NCBI RefSeq assembly: GCF_005484945.1
Contig: NZ_CP034035.1
Coordinates: forward strand, 186,001 to 250,000
DNA length: 64,000 nucleotides
Origin: Brenneria rubrifaciens
GTDB taxonomy: Bacteria; Pseudomonadota; Gammaproteobacteria; Enterobacterales; Enterobacteriaceae
Reading direction: 5' to 3'
Shown here: positions 39,640 to 50,161 of the stretch, in pieces
How positions within the stretch are numbered: the first letter of the stretch is position 1
Layout of the letters: every line of letters starts with the position of its first letter
Notes under the pieces: model-generated
Seen by the model: the letters and a program-made list of their open reading frames with translations, nothing else
The model's database searches: none
What the model was told of the DNA's origin: nothing
Made by a program: the position numbers and the translations under genes

Positions 39640-40272
39640 ATGTTTAAACGTTTACTGATGGTGGCTTTACTGGTGGTGGCGCCATTAGCCAACGCTGCTG
39701 ATCAAAAAAATCCTTATCGTTTGATGCAAGAAGCGGCAGAAAAGACTTTTAACCGGTTGAAAACTGAACAGCCGCGTATCAAGCAAAACCCGGATTACCT
39801 GCGTACGATTGTGAGTGAAGAGTTGTTGCCGTATGTACAGGTGCGCTACGCCGGGGCGCTGGTACTGGGACGCTATTACAGAGAGGCGACGTCTGAACAG
39901 CGCGATGCCTATTTCAAGGCATTTGAAGCTTATCTGGAGCAAGCATACGGACAAGCCCTGGCGTTATATCACGGTCAGACTTACCAGATTGCGCCCGATC
40001 AGCCGCTGGGAAATGCCGATATTATTTCCATCCGCGTTTCAATCATTGATAGCGGCGGCCGCCCGCCGGTGCGTCTGGATTTCCAATGGCGTAAAAATAG
40101 CAAAACCGGTAACTGGCAGGCTTATGACATGATAGCCGAAGGCGTCAGTATGATTACGACCAAGCAAAATGAATGGGCGGCGACATTGCGTCAAAAAGGC
40201 GTTGATGGCCTGACCCAACAGCTAGAGGCGGCGGCGAAACGGCCGATCACGCTGGATAAGCAAAACAATTAA
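39640..40272 (+). CDS. mlaC: MlaC, periplasmic phospholipid carrier
   Basis: MlaC ferries phospholipids between the outer-membrane MlaA-porin complex and the inner-membrane MlaFEDB complex. The 210-residue product (E. coli 211) has a Sec signal peptide ([19 protein letters not shown], cleavage after residue 19) and the Ttg2D/MlaC fold, with [20 protein letters not shown] and [19 protein letters not shown]. The gene starts 12 bp after mlaD. Confidence 0.98.
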   Translation: MFKRLLMVALLVVAPLANAADQKNPYRLMQEAAEKTFNRLKTEQPRIKQNPDYLRTIVSEELLPYVQVRYAGALVLGRYYREATSEQRDAYFKAFEAYLEQAYGQALALYHGQTYQIAPDQPLGNADIISIRVSIIDSGGRPPVRLDFQWRKNSKTGNWQAYDMIAEGVSMITTKQNEWAATLRQKGVDGLTQQLEAAAKRPITLDKQNN

Positions 40273-40286
40273 TTCTGGGCAGAGAC

Positions 40287-40589
40287 ATGGCGAATGCATT
40301 GAGCTGGCAGTCACAGGAATCGACGCTGGTGTTAACCGGCGATCTGGATCGCGAAACGCTGCTTCCGCTCTGGGAACAGCGGGAGACACTGCTGGCGGGT
40401 AAAACGGCGTTGGATGTTTCCGGTCTGGAACGTGTTGACTCGGCGGGGCTGGCTTTACTGATGCATTTTTATCACCAGCCGTCTCAGCAAGACGGCTGGC
40501 TGAAAATTGTTGGGGCCGGCGAACGGCTAAAAACGCTGATTGCACTTTATAACCTGAATGAAATCATCCCCGTGTCTCAAATGGCCTGA
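40287..40589 (+). CDS. mlaB: MlaB, STAS-domain subunit of the Mla system
   Basis: MlaB is a cytoplasmic STAS-domain protein that binds MlaF and is needed for its assembly and activity. The 100-residue product (E. coli 97) shows the STAS pattern LVLTGDLDRETLLPLW, then LDVSGLERVDSAGLALLMHF, where the conserved Ser/Thr lies in the DSAG turn. It is the last gene of the five-gene mla operon; the modular repeat at 40629-40697 follows. Confidence 0.95.
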   Translation: MANALSWQSQESTLVLTGDLDRETLLPLWEQRETLLAGKTALDVSGLERVDSAGLALLMHFYHQPSQQDGWLKIVGAGERLKTLIALYNLNEIIPVSQMA

Positions 40590-40628
40590 TCGCCATTGAT
40601 GAAGGGATATCGGAATCCCCTTGTTTAA

Positions 40629-40697
40629 GGCGGGCTCTCTGCCCGCCACCCTTCGGGCCGTCACAAGCGGCGTCAAAATCACGCCCGGCAATTTTTA
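40629..40697 (+). repeat. Modular hairpin repeat, copy C
   Basis: The sequence holds a GCGGGC-TCTCT-GCCCGC hairpin, a GCCCG..CGGGC hairpin and a last module AAAATCACGCCCGGCAATTTTT. It aligns with copies near mreC (12972-13190) and at 48147-48223. It lies between mlaB and ibaG. Confidence 0.65.
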
Positions 40698-40782
40698 GGG
40701 GATTTCTTTGTTTAAGATAGCGTGGTATTCATCTAAGATACCAGCCTGATTATCATCCCCCCTGGCATAGAAATCGAGAGCG

Positions 40783-41037
40783 ATGGAAAATAACGAAATT
40801 AAAGATGTGCTGATGAAGGCGCTGGCGCTGGAGGAAGCCCATGTTACCGGTGATGGCAGCCACTTTCAGGTTATCGCCATAGGTGCGCTTTTCGCTGGCA
40901 TGAGTCGGGTGAAAAAACAGCAGGCCGTGTATGCGCCGCTGACGGAATATATTGTGGATAACCGTATTCATGCGTTGTCGATCAAGGCGTATACGCCAGA
41001 AGAGTGGCAGCGCGATCGCAAGTTGAATGGTTTTTAA
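40783..41037 (+). CDS. ibaG: IbaG, BolA-family protein
   Basis: IbaG is a small BolA-type protein that pairs with monothiol glutaredoxin (GrxD) over a 2Fe-2S cluster and responds to acid stress in E. coli. The 84-residue product has the E. coli length. The BolA motif is seen in [32 protein letters not shown], quoted in part: the GDGSHFQV strand-loop contains the candidate cluster-ligand His. It lies between mlaB and murA as in E. coli. Confidence 0.97.
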   Translation: MENNEIKDVLMKALALEEAHVTGDGSHFQVIAIGALFAGMSRVKKQQAVYAPLTEYIVDNRIHALSIKAYTPEEWQRDRKLNGF

Positions 41038-41077
41038 ATTTGCGGACGTATGATGCAACATTGAATTGAAACATTGA

Positions 41078-42352
<1,275 letters not shown>

Positions 42353-42382
42353 GCGAGTTCGATAGCGGTGTTGCGGGTAGCT

Positions 42383-42407
42383 GCCGGGTGAGGTTTCACC
42401 CGGTTTG
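42383..42407 (+). terminator. Terminator of murA
   Basis: CCGGGTGA (42384-42391) pairs with TCACCCGG (42396-42403), followed only by TTTGT, so termination may be partial. It lies 31 bp after the murA stop. Confidence 0.6.
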
Positions 42408-42438
42408 TGCGTGCCTTTTGTGATTCCGGTTTCAGGAT

Positions 42439-43524
42439 TCAGTTGGCCGGAAACTCCTGAATCGTCATGTCTAATCGGATTTCTTTATTATCCCGCTTGA
42501 CTACAACGGGCACCACCGTTCCGGGCCGTATTTCTGCAATTTGATCCATGGTTTCGATAACAGAGCGTGTCGGCTTGTTGTTGACGCTGACCAGGATATC
42601 TCTGATCCGGATACCGGCTTTATCCGCCGGGCCGCCGGGGTCAACCGTGCTGACCAGAATTCCGTTGGGACGCCCTTGTTTGCTGCCGTTTGCGATACTT
42701 TCGATATCTTCTATTTGTATCCCGTTGATGCCGATATAACCACGAATCACGCGGCCGTCGCGAATGAGTTTTCCCATCACCTTGGTTGCCAGCGCTACGG
42801 GAATGGCGAAACCGATCCCCTCTGGCGTTTCGCCGTCGTTACCCTTCTCAAAGGAGAGCGTATTGATACCCACCAGTTCGCCCAGCGTATTGACCAACGC
42901 GCCGCCGGAGTTACCGTGATTAATGGAAGCATCGGTCTGTAATAGGTTTTGGCGGCCATTTTGTCGGCTATCCTGTCCGCCGGCACTCAGTCCTACGCGT
43001 CCGGTTGCACTGATGATCCCCTGAGTAATGGTTTGTCCCAGATTGTAGGGATTACCGATAGCCATCACGACATCGCCCACATGCGCGATGCGATCGGCGT
43101 TGATCGGGATGACCGGTAAATTGACGCCGTTGATTTGCAAGACGGCCAGATCGGTCAGACTGTCCGAGCCGACAACCATGGCTTCATAGAGTCTGCCATC
43201 CTGAAGTGCAACCAAAATTTGTTGTGTGTTATTAATGACATGTTTGTTGGTTAAAATATAACCTTTGTCGCTCATGATGACGCCGGAACCCAGCGTGCTG
43301 ATATTGAGTTCGGCTGTCTGATCTGAATTGGGCACTTTGTCGTAGACGTTAACCACGGCCGGCGCGGCGCGGCGGACCCCCTCGTAATAGCTGACCGGGG
43401 TATCAGAGGCCGGTTTGTTATCGGTTTTCTGCCATGATGCAGGACGCAGCATGGGGAAAACGGCCAGCAGAATGCCAGCGGCGATTACGCCAAGCAGGGT
43501 GGAGCGTAATAACTTAACAAGCAT
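42439..43524 (-). CDS. degS: DegS, regulatory site-1 protease of the sigma-E pathway
   Basis: DegS is an inner-membrane-anchored periplasmic serine protease. When its PDZ domain binds C-termini of misfolded porins, it cleaves RseA and starts the sigma-E response. The 361-residue product (E. coli 355) has an N-terminal anchor helix (about 5-27), a trypsin-like domain with H95 (TNKHVIN), D125 (SLTDLAVL) and S207 (NHGNSGGAL), and one PDZ domain. Compared with E. coli there is an insertion of about 7 residues (SAGGQDSRQNG, near 180-190) before the active-site serine. It is downstream of degQ with a 146-bp gap. Confidence 0.97.
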   Translation of the reverse strand: MLVKLLRSTLLGVIAAGILLAVFPMLRPASWQKTDNKPASDTPVSYYEGVRRAAPAVVNVYDKVPNSDQTAELNISTLGSGVIMSDKGYILTNKHVINNTQQILVALQDGRLYEAMVVGSDSLTDLAVLQINGVNLPVIPINADRIAHVGDVVMAIGNPYNLGQTITQGIISATGRVGLSAGGQDSRQNGRQNLLQTDASINHGNSGGALVNTLGELVGINTLSFEKGNDGETPEGIGFAIPVALATKVMGKLIRDGRVIRGYIGINGIQIEDIESIANGSKQGRPNGILVSTVDPGGPADKAGIRIRDILVSVNNKPTRSVIETMDQIAEIRPGTVVPVVVKRDNKEIRLDMTIQEFPAN

Positions 43525-43578
43525 AAGCGCGTTTTACTGTGTAAGAGGAATATGGTGCCGAGGATAACACGAGACAAC

Positions 43579-43610
43579 CGGACACAGCAGGATACTGTGT
43601 CCGATTTTTT
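43579..43610 (+). terminator. Plus-strand terminator-like hairpin between degQ and degS
   Basis: CGGACACAG (43579-43587) and CTGTGTCCG (43595-43603) form a perfect 9-bp stem with a 7-nt loop, followed by ATTTTTT on the plus strand. Both flanking genes are on the minus strand, where the T-run would be an A-run before the stem. Confidence 0.7.
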
Positions 43611-43670
43611 CAGGCTGGCTTGGTGTGCGATGTTCGGCGAAATAGCATGCAGAAATCTCTCCGCGGCTGG

Positions 43671-45041
43671 TTAACGCAGAAGCAGATAAATCGTTTCGTC
43701 GCCTCGAACGATGTTCAAAGCCAGTACAGACGGTTTGGCCTCCAGCAGCTTACGGAGCTGGGTAATGTTTTCCACTCGCTCACGGTTGACACCGATGATG
43801 ACATCGCCTTTTTGCAAACCAATCTGTGCGGCTGGGGAGTCTTTGGCGACATTATCAATTTGTATGCCTTTGCTGCCATCTTTCAACTGTCCGTTGGTCA
43901 TGGATGCGCCTTGCAAGGCTGGGTACAGGGTTTCCGCGCTGGTGGTAGAGGTTGCGCTATTGTCGAGTACGACAGACACTTCCTGCCGTTTACCCTCACG
44001 CAGCAAACCGATTTTCACGGTTTTACCGGGGGCGGTGGTGCCTATTTTGGCGCGCAGTTCGGCAAAGCTGCTGATGGGTTTACCATCCAGCGTGATCAGC
44101 ACATCACCTGCTTTGATACCTGCTTTGGCAGCGGCGGATTTTGGCAACACTTCGCTGACGAATGCGCCGCGCTGTGCGTCGACCTTGAAGGCTTTGGCCA
44201 TTTCGGCAGTCATCTCGCTGCCTTTGATACCCAGCACGCCGCGTTTGACTTCGCCAAACTCGAGCAACTGCTGAGCCAGGTTTTGCGCCATGTTGCTGGG
44301 AATGGCAAATCCGATGCCGATGTTTCCGCCGCCCGGCGCCAGAATGGCCGTGTTGATTCCGATAAGTTCACCGTTGAGGTTGACTAATGCGCCGCCGGAG
44401 TTACCGCGGTTGATGGAGGCATCGGTCTGGATAAAGTTTTCCAGCCCTTCCAGATTCAACCCGCTGCGACCTAACGCGGAAATGATACCGGAAGTGGCCG
44501 TCTGTCCGAGGCCGAACGGGTTACCCACCGCGACGGCGAAATCACCCACGCGCAGTTGGTCGGAATCCGCCATTTTGACGGCAACCAGATTTTTGGCGTT
44601 CACCAGTTGAAGCAGGGCGATATCCGTTTGTTCGTCACGGCCAATCAGTTTGGCCTCATACTCACGCCCGTCATTTAACTGGACGCGAATTTTATCTGCA
44701 TTGTTGATGACGTGGTTATTGGTCAGAACGTAGCTTTTGGCCGCATCAATAATGACGCCAGAGCCCAGCCCTTCAAACGGACGTGAACTTTGTTTGTCGG
44801 TTGGGAAATTGGGACCGAAGAAGAATTTAAACTCTTCCGGTATACGCTGGCGCTGCACCTGTGTGCCTTCTACATGTACGCTGACGACCGCGGGCAAGAC
44901 TTTTTCGAGCATCGGCGCCAGGCTCGGCATCGGTTGTCCTTGTATCACGGAAGGCAACGCGGCATTCGCCACAGGGGGCGTGGATAGGATTAAGCTTATG
45001 CTCATTGCCAGTGCACTAAATAATAAAGATTTTTTCTTCAT
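43671..45041 (-). CDS. degQ: DegQ, periplasmic serine protease/chaperone
   Basis: DegQ is an HtrA-family oligomeric protease that degrades unfolded periplasmic proteins. The 456-residue product (E. coli 455) has a signal peptide cleaved after VANA (residue 27), a protease domain with H110 (LTNNHVIN), D140 (EQTDIALL) and S215 (NRGNSGGAL), and two PDZ domains (about 260-350 and 370-455). The LA-loop region is short (about QVQRQRIPEEF), as in DegQ, and lacks the long Gln/Cys insertion of DegP. It lies directly upstream of degS on the same strand. Confidence 0.97.
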   Translation of the reverse strand: MKKKSLLFSALAMSISLILSTPPVANAALPSVIQGQPMPSLAPMLEKVLPAVVSVHVEGTQVQRQRIPEEFKFFFGPNFPTDKQSSRPFEGLGSGVIIDAAKSYVLTNNHVINNADKIRVQLNDGREYEAKLIGRDEQTDIALLQLVNAKNLVAVKMADSDQLRVGDFAVAVGNPFGLGQTATSGIISALGRSGLNLEGLENFIQTDASINRGNSGGALVNLNGELIGINTAILAPGGGNIGIGFAIPSNMAQNLAQQLLEFGEVKRGVLGIKGSEMTAEMAKAFKVDAQRGAFVSEVLPKSAAAKAGIKAGDVLITLDGKPISSFAELRAKIGTTAPGKTVKIGLLREGKRQEVSVVLDNSATSTTSAETLYPALQGASMTNGQLKDGSKGIQIDNVAKDSPAAQIGLQKGDVIIGVNRERVENITQLRKLLEAKPSVLALNIVRGDETIYLLLR

Positions 45042-45210
45042 TGTTGATTAACTCTCTCACAACCAGCGGATGAATAAAATGATGATATATAAACTTAAAC
45101 AGAGGGTGAAGAGTCAGACTGACGTTTGGTGTGTAAAGTTCACTGGTGTTTCGTCAGTAGATTGTAACGTTAGCCTACGTCGCGCGATTGCAGCGGGAAA
45201 AAGAGAAGGC

Positions 45211-45232
45211 GTGAGGCTTGATGAAACCTCAC
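45211..45232 (-). terminator. Hairpin after zapG, possible terminator
   Basis: GTGAGG (45211-45216) pairs with CCTCAC (45227-45232). On the minus strand it is followed by GCCTTCTCTTTTTCCC, a T-rich but interrupted tail. It is 23 bp after the zapG stop. Confidence 0.5.
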
Positions 45233-45254
45233 ACGAAAATCATCATCGTCGCGT

Positions 45255-45659
45255 TTACTTGCGGGTTGGGCGGTCGCCTCGCAGTAAGCCTGATGCACTG
45301 TCCGAATAGTCGCGCGGCGGCATATCAACCGGCGCCTGATCGTTATCGGCTTCGGCTTCCGTCAGACGATATTTGAACGGGTTATCCTGACCGGGGACAT
45401 CCGGCAGCAGGTTGTTGGAGCTTTTCGCCATGTGCTGGTAAAGCTGACGGTAATCGTGAGCCATATTATCCAGCAGTTCGGCGCTACGGGCAAAGTGTCC
45501 GACCAACTCCTGACGATATTCTTCCAGCTCGGCTTTGCTTTTCTCAAGCTCGTTTTGCAGTACCTCTTGTTGCCGCAGCTTACGGTTGCCAAAACGCATG
45601 GCGATAGCACCAATAATGATACCGGCAATTAAACCAATCAGCGCATACTCCCAGGTCAT
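45255..45659 (-). CDS. zapG: ZapG (YhcB), inner-membrane DUF1043 protein
   Basis: ZapG (YhcB) is anchored in the inner membrane and affects cell division, rod shape and envelope integrity in E. coli. The 134-residue product (E. coli 132) has one N-terminal transmembrane helix (about residues 4-22, YALIGLIAGIIIGAIAM), a long coiled coil (about 27-80, with LRQQEVLQNELEKSKAELEE quoted) and a disordered tail. The ATG chosen gives MTWEYALIG, the E. coli start. It is divergent from zapE. Confidence 0.95.
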   Translation of the reverse strand: MTWEYALIGLIAGIIIGAIAMRFGNRKLRQQEVLQNELEKSKAELEEYRQELVGHFARSAELLDNMAHDYRQLYQHMAKSSNNLLPDVPGQDNPFKYRLTEAEADNDQAPVDMPPRDYSDSASGLLRGDRPTRK

Positions 45660-45882
45660 AATGACTCCTATTTTGACTTCGTTGTCCACGTAGGGTTTTT
45701 TACTTAATAATAGTCACTATAACCGCTAACCTTGTCAGAGTGGAATCCTCAGGCGCGATGACTTCGGGGAATGTTGACGTCTCCCGGGCGCCAGGGCAGT
45801 TAACTGCTACGATTACGATTCAAATCGACGGCAACTCGCGACAAAACACCATTAACTTTTTTTCTCAGGGATTGCGATCACT

Positions 45883-47013
45883 ATGCAGCAAATGACACCA
45901 TTGACGCTATACCAGCAGACACTATCCGCCGGGGAATATCAACCTGATGACGTACAGCGGCAAACCGTCATGCGGTTGGAAAACCTGCATCAGGCGCTGT
46001 GCGAGCGAGCTGCATATTCTGTGGATGACAGGTCCGGCAGATTGGGAAAATGGCGTTCCTGGCTGGGATTGAGCGATAGGCGTGTTGTGGTGCCGGTGCA
46101 GGGATTATACATGTGGGGCGGCGTGGGGCGCGGAAAAACCTGGCTGATGGATATGTTTTTTCAAAGTCTTCCTGGTGAGCGAAAATTAAGGCTGCATTTT
46201 CATCGTTTTATGCTACGGGTTCATGAGGAACTGAATCAGCTGCAAGGGCAGGAAAATCCATTGGAAAAGGTTGCCGATGGTTTCAAAGCCGAAACCGATG
46301 TGCTGTGTTTTGACGAGTTTTTCGTCTCGGATATTACCGATGCGATGCTGCTGGCTGAACTGTTGCGTGAGCTGTTTGCCAGAGGGATTACGCTAGTGGC
46401 GACGTCAAATATTTCACCGGATGAACTTTATCGCAATGGTTTGCAACGGTCGCGTTTTCTGCCGGCAATTGAGCTGATTAAGCAATATTGTGAAGTTTGC
46501 AATGTCGATGCGGGCATTGATTACCGTCTACGGACGTTAACCCAGGCGCATCTTTATCTGACGCCGCTGGATGTACAGACTGACACGGCCATGCGGCGCA
46601 TGTTTACCCGGTTGTCCGGGCATCAAATGACAACACCGGAGCCGGTTCTGGAAATTAACCATCATCCGTTACAGACGCTGAGTGAAAGTGAAGGGGTGCT
46701 GGCTGTGGATTTCACGACGCTGTGCAAGGAGGCCCGCAGCCAAAATGACTACATCGCCCTTTCCCGCCTCTACCATAGCGTCTTGCTGCACAACGTTACC
46801 GTCATGGATACGCAGGAAGAGAACACCGCCCGGCGTTTTCTGGCGCTGGTGGATGAGTTTTACGAACGGCGGGTGAAGCTGATTATCTCCGCGCAGGTTC
46901 CTATGTTTGAGATCTACCAGGGTGAACACCTAAAGTTTGAGTTTCAACGCTGTTTGTCCCGCTTGCAGGAAATGCAAAGCGAAGCATATTTACGCCAGCC
47001 GCATTTAGCGTAA
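45883..47013 (+). CDS. zapE: ZapE, cell-division ATPase
   Basis: ZapE is an AFG1-like P-loop ATPase that associates with the Z-ring during constriction and is needed under anaerobic or heat stress in E. coli. The 376-residue product (E. coli 375) has Walker A WGGVGRGKTWLMD (near residues 78-90), Walker B VLCFDEFFVSDITDAM and a sensor region LVATSNISPDELYRNGLQR. Upstream at 45796-45807 is a perfect 12-bp palindrome GCAGTTAACTGC that might be an operator. Confidence 0.97.
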   Translation: MQQMTPLTLYQQTLSAGEYQPDDVQRQTVMRLENLHQALCERAAYSVDDRSGRLGKWRSWLGLSDRRVVVPVQGLYMWGGVGRGKTWLMDMFFQSLPGERKLRLHFHRFMLRVHEELNQLQGQENPLEKVADGFKAETDVLCFDEFFVSDITDAMLLAELLRELFARGITLVATSNISPDELYRNGLQRSRFLPAIELIKQYCEVCNVDAGIDYRLRTLTQAHLYLTPLDVQTDTAMRRMFTRLSGHQMTTPEPVLEINHHPLQTLSESEGVLAVDFTTLCKEARSQNDYIALSRLYHSVLLHNVTVMDTQEENTARRFLALVDEFYERRVKLIISAQVPMFEIYQGEHLKFEFQRCLSRLQEMQSEAYLRQPHLA

Positions 47014-47051
47014 GCGAAAGGCGGTTTTTCTTGGTTTGCGCGTGAAAAAGG

Positions 47052-47080
47052 TCGATCTTTGGGAGCGACTTCTCTATAAT
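47052..47080 (+). promoter_or_regulatory. rplM-rpsI promoter
   Basis: A perfect -10 hexamer TATAAT (47075-47080) is followed by a GC-rich discriminator (CCTGCG), as at ribosomal-protein promoters under stringent control. The -35 position (47052-47057, TCGATC) is weak. The leader to the rplM start is about 160 nt, long enough for the L13 feedback control known in E. coli. Confidence 0.75.
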
Positions 47081-47229
47081 CCTGCGACCCCACGTTACAA
47101 CAAAGTTTTTTTCCCAAAAAACTTTATAGTGCCGGCAATGGCTATTCGAAGGGGTAGGTTTGCTGGACTTGATGGTCGTGTGAGCCTCAACTGTTTTCGA
47201 GCGTTGGGTGAACACCTGCGTGTAACTAA

Positions 47230-47676
<447 letters not shown>

Positions 47677-47688
47677 TCGGGATTATAG

Positions 47689-48084
<396 letters not shown>

Positions 48085-48115
48085 TTTCTTGCTGTTTTTC
48101 AGCGGAATCAATGCG

Positions 48116-48144
48116 AAAACCCGGTGCTGGTCACCGGGTTTTTT
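48116..48144 (+). terminator. Terminator of rplM-rpsI
   Basis: AACCCGGTG (48118-48126) and TCACCGGGTT (48131-48140) form a GC-rich stem with a tight loop, followed by T to 48144. Confidence 0.95.
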
Positions 48145-48146
48145 AT

Positions 48147-48223
48147 GGCTGGGGCTATCCTTGCCCGCCATTCTACTGGCCGTCACCGCGTGAGGTTAAA
48201 AATTTCTTCCGAGAATTTTTAAC
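48147..48223 (+). repeat. Modular hairpin repeat, copy D
   Basis: TTGCCCGCCATTCTACTGGC followed by CGTCAC aligns with copy C (TGCCCGCCACCCTTCGGGCC then GTCAC). The last module here is a perfect hairpin TTAAAAATT..AATTTTTAA (48196-48222). It lies directly after the rpsI terminator. Confidence 0.6.
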
Positions 48224-48491
48224 GCCTTAAGAATTAATTCCATCAAAAATATAATGTTTTTTTTCAGTCTGTTAATGATGGAATTGTGCTTATATCCCCA
48301 CAGAACGAACAAAATCTGATAAACTATTTGCCGATTTTATACCTGTTTACCCGCTAAGGCTTTTTTCTGAAAACGACTAATTTTGTCAGGTGTTTTTTCG
48401 ACGCTGAGTGACAAAAATGCAAAGCATGGGTTTACAGGCTCATAGCAGATCGGTTATTCGCCGTATTTTCTCGATAAACTTGGAGGTTTTC
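48224..48491 (+). promoter_or_regulatory. Region upstream of sspA
   Basis: This AT-rich stretch should contain the sspA promoter and leader. Candidates such as TAAACT (near 48319) and TATACC (near 48337) occur but without a matching -35, so I do not choose one. No gene is seen. Confidence 0.4.
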
Positions 48492-49133
48492 ATGGCTGTC
48501 GCTGCCAACAAACGTTCGGTAATGACGCTGTTTTCTGGTCCGTCCGACATTTTTAGCCATCAGGTCCGCATTGTACTGTCGGAAAAAGGTGTGAGTGTCG
48601 AGATTGAGCAGGTGGACATGGATAATCTGCCGCAGGATCTTATTGACCTCAATCCTTATGGTTCAGTTCCGACGCTGGTTGATCGAGAACTGACGCTCTA
48701 TGAATCGCGTATTATCATGGAGTATCTGGATGAACGTTTTCCCCACCCGCCACTCATGCCGGTATATCCGGTCGCGCGTGGTAACAGCCGTCTGATGATG
48801 CACCGCATTGAGAACGACTGGTATTCTTTATTAAAGAAAATTACACAAGGCAGTACACAGGAAGCGGACTCCGCTCGCAAGCAACTGCGTGAAGAGTTGC
48901 TGGCGATAGCGCCAGTTTTCAACGAAACGCCTTACTTTATGAGCGAAGAATTCAGTCTGGTTGATTGCTACCTGGCGCCGCTGCTGTGGCGTTTGCCGCA
49001 ATTAGGGATTGAATTGAGCGGTTCTGGTGCGAAAGAATTGAAAGGCTATATGACACGCGTTTTTGAGCGTGATGCGTTTCTGGCTTCCCTGACGGAAGCA
49101 GAACGTGAAATGCGTTTGCAAACCAGAGGTTAA
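48492..49133 (+). CDS. sspA: Stringent starvation protein A
   Basis: SspA is a glutathione-S-transferase-fold protein that binds RNA polymerase rather than acting as an enzyme. It lowers H-NS levels in stationary phase and affects acid tolerance and virulence. The 213-residue product (E. coli 212) starts MAVAANKRSVMTLFSGPSDI after a GGAGG site 6 nt upstream. The GST N-terminal domain (about 11-88) includes SVPTLVDRELTLYESRIIMEYLDERFPHP, quoted in part; the conserved surface PHP motif is present. sspB begins 4 bp after the stop. Confidence 0.98.
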   Translation: MAVAANKRSVMTLFSGPSDIFSHQVRIVLSEKGVSVEIEQVDMDNLPQDLIDLNPYGSVPTLVDRELTLYESRIIMEYLDERFPHPPLMPVYPVARGNSRLMMHRIENDWYSLLKKITQGSTQEADSARKQLREELLAIAPVFNETPYFMSEEFSLVDCYLAPLLWRLPQLGIELSGSGAKELKGYMTRVFERDAFLASLTEAEREMRLQTRG

Positions 49134-49137
49134 ACGA

Positions 49138-49641
49138 ATGGCGTTGTCTCAACTGTCTCCACGTCGTCCCTATTTGCTGCGGGCATTTTATGACTGGTTA
49201 CTGGATAACCAACTGACGCCCCATCTGGTGGTCGATGTGACTTTGCCTGGCATTATGGTGCCAATGGAGTTTGCCCGTGATGGGCAGATTGTGCTGAATA
49301 TCGCTCCCCGTGCCGTTGGTGGCTTGGAGTTAGCTGATGACAGCGTCCGTTTTAACGCTCGGTTCGGCGGCGTTCCACGTCAGGTTTATGTTCCCATGGC
49401 GGCGGTGCTGGCCATATACGCCCGTGAAAACGGCGCCGGCACCATGTTTGAGCCAGAGCCCGCTTACGAATCAGCAGGCGAATTCGAAGACTTTCAAGAT
49501 GAAGATGCTAATTCCGGCAACGTGATGTCGATAGTTGATAATAAGCCTGACACCGATGTGACGGATGACGACGGTCATCCTGATGATGATCCGCCGCAGC
49601 CCCCCAAAGGGGGACGGCCATCATTGCGGGTCGTTAAATAG
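49138..49641 (+). CDS. sspB: SspB, ClpXP adaptor for ssrA-tagged proteins
   Basis: SspB dimers bind the ssrA tag and RseA fragments and tether them to ClpX for degradation. The 167-residue product (E. coli 165) has the substrate-binding domain (about 1-115, PYLLRAFYDWLLDNQLTPHL and RQVYVPMAAVLAIYAREN), a flexible acidic linker and the C-terminal ClpX-binding motif GGRPSLRVVK. It is cotranscribed with sspA and followed by a strong terminator. Confidence 0.98.
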   Translation: MALSQLSPRRPYLLRAFYDWLLDNQLTPHLVVDVTLPGIMVPMEFARDGQIVLNIAPRAVGGLELADDSVRFNARFGGVPRQVYVPMAAVLAIYARENGAGTMFEPEPAYESAGEFEDFQDEDANSGNVMSIVDNKPDTDVTDDDGHPDDDPPQPPKGGRPSLRVVK

Positions 49642-49654
49642 AGCATCGGACTCA

Positions 49655-49682
49655 TTAAGGGCACAGCGACTGTGCCCTTTTT
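49655..49682 (+). terminator. Terminator of sspAB
   Basis: AAGGGCACAG (49657-49666) and CTGTGCCCTT (49670-49679) form a perfect stem with a 3-nt loop, followed by T to 49682. It marks the left edge of the accessory block. Confidence 0.95.
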
Positions 49683-49735
49683 GCATCTGGCGCAGCATGC
49701 CTGTTCTGTTCACCGTGTTAGTGAAGGAGGGGAAA

Positions 49736-50149
49736 ATGAATCATCAAGGTCATTGTTTGTGTGGCGGCGTGACGATTTCCACCACGCATCAGGTAACCGA
49801 TGTGACTGCCTGCCACTGCGGAATGTGTCAGACATGGGGGGGGGGCGGGCCTCTTATGGCTATCGAATGCAAAGACCCGGCAATCAAGATAATAGGCGAG
49901 GAAAATATGTCTGTCTGGCAGTCTTCCGAGTGGGCGGAGCGGGCGTTTTGCCGTATTTGTGGTACGCATCTGTTCTATCGTCTACAAGGATCGAATATTT
50001 ATGCGATCCCGGCTGGTTTTTTTGCCGATGATACCGAAAAGACCCTGGTATCCCAGATTTATATCGATAATAAACCGGGTTATTACAACTTTGCCGAAAA
50101 GACCCGCTTACTGACAGAGCAACAGATTATCGATTTTTACAATACGTAA
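49736..50149 (+). CDS. GFA-family zinc protein (glutathione-dependent formaldehyde-activating-like)
   Basis: The 137-residue product belongs to the GFA/CENP-V family, whose best-known member binds zinc and glutathione. Three cysteine clusters are visible: C7 and C9 (GHCLCGGV), C26, C28 and C31 (ACHCGMCQ), and C72 and C75 (FCRICGTH). These match the expected structural and second zinc sites. The ATG at 49736 has GGAGG about 8 nt upstream. After the second cluster the frame contains TWGGGGPL, encoded by a run of ten G (49836-49845), whereas relatives I know have WGGGP; a one- or two-base slip would truncate the protein. The substrate is unknown, and GFA members are not proven formaldehyde enzymes in general. 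Confidence 0.85.
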   Translation: MNHQGHCLCGGVTISTTHQVTDVTACHCGMCQTWGGGGPLMAIECKDPAIKIIGEENMSVWQSSEWAERAFCRICGTHLFYRLQGSNIYAIPAGFFADDTEKTLVSQIYIDNKPGYYNFAEKTRLLTEQQIIDFYNT

Positions 50150-50161
50150 CGGCACCAGTAG

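Noticed and set aside
40629-40697. Terminator of the mla operon
   Set aside because: The sequence has stem-loops and a short T-run, but it aligns with the repeat copies elsewhere, so it is listed as a repeat; it may still terminate in part.
43620-44387. A 255-codon plus-strand open frame opposite degQ
   Set aside because: It is antisense to degQ and has the Phe/Gly/Cys-rich composition typical of a shadow frame.
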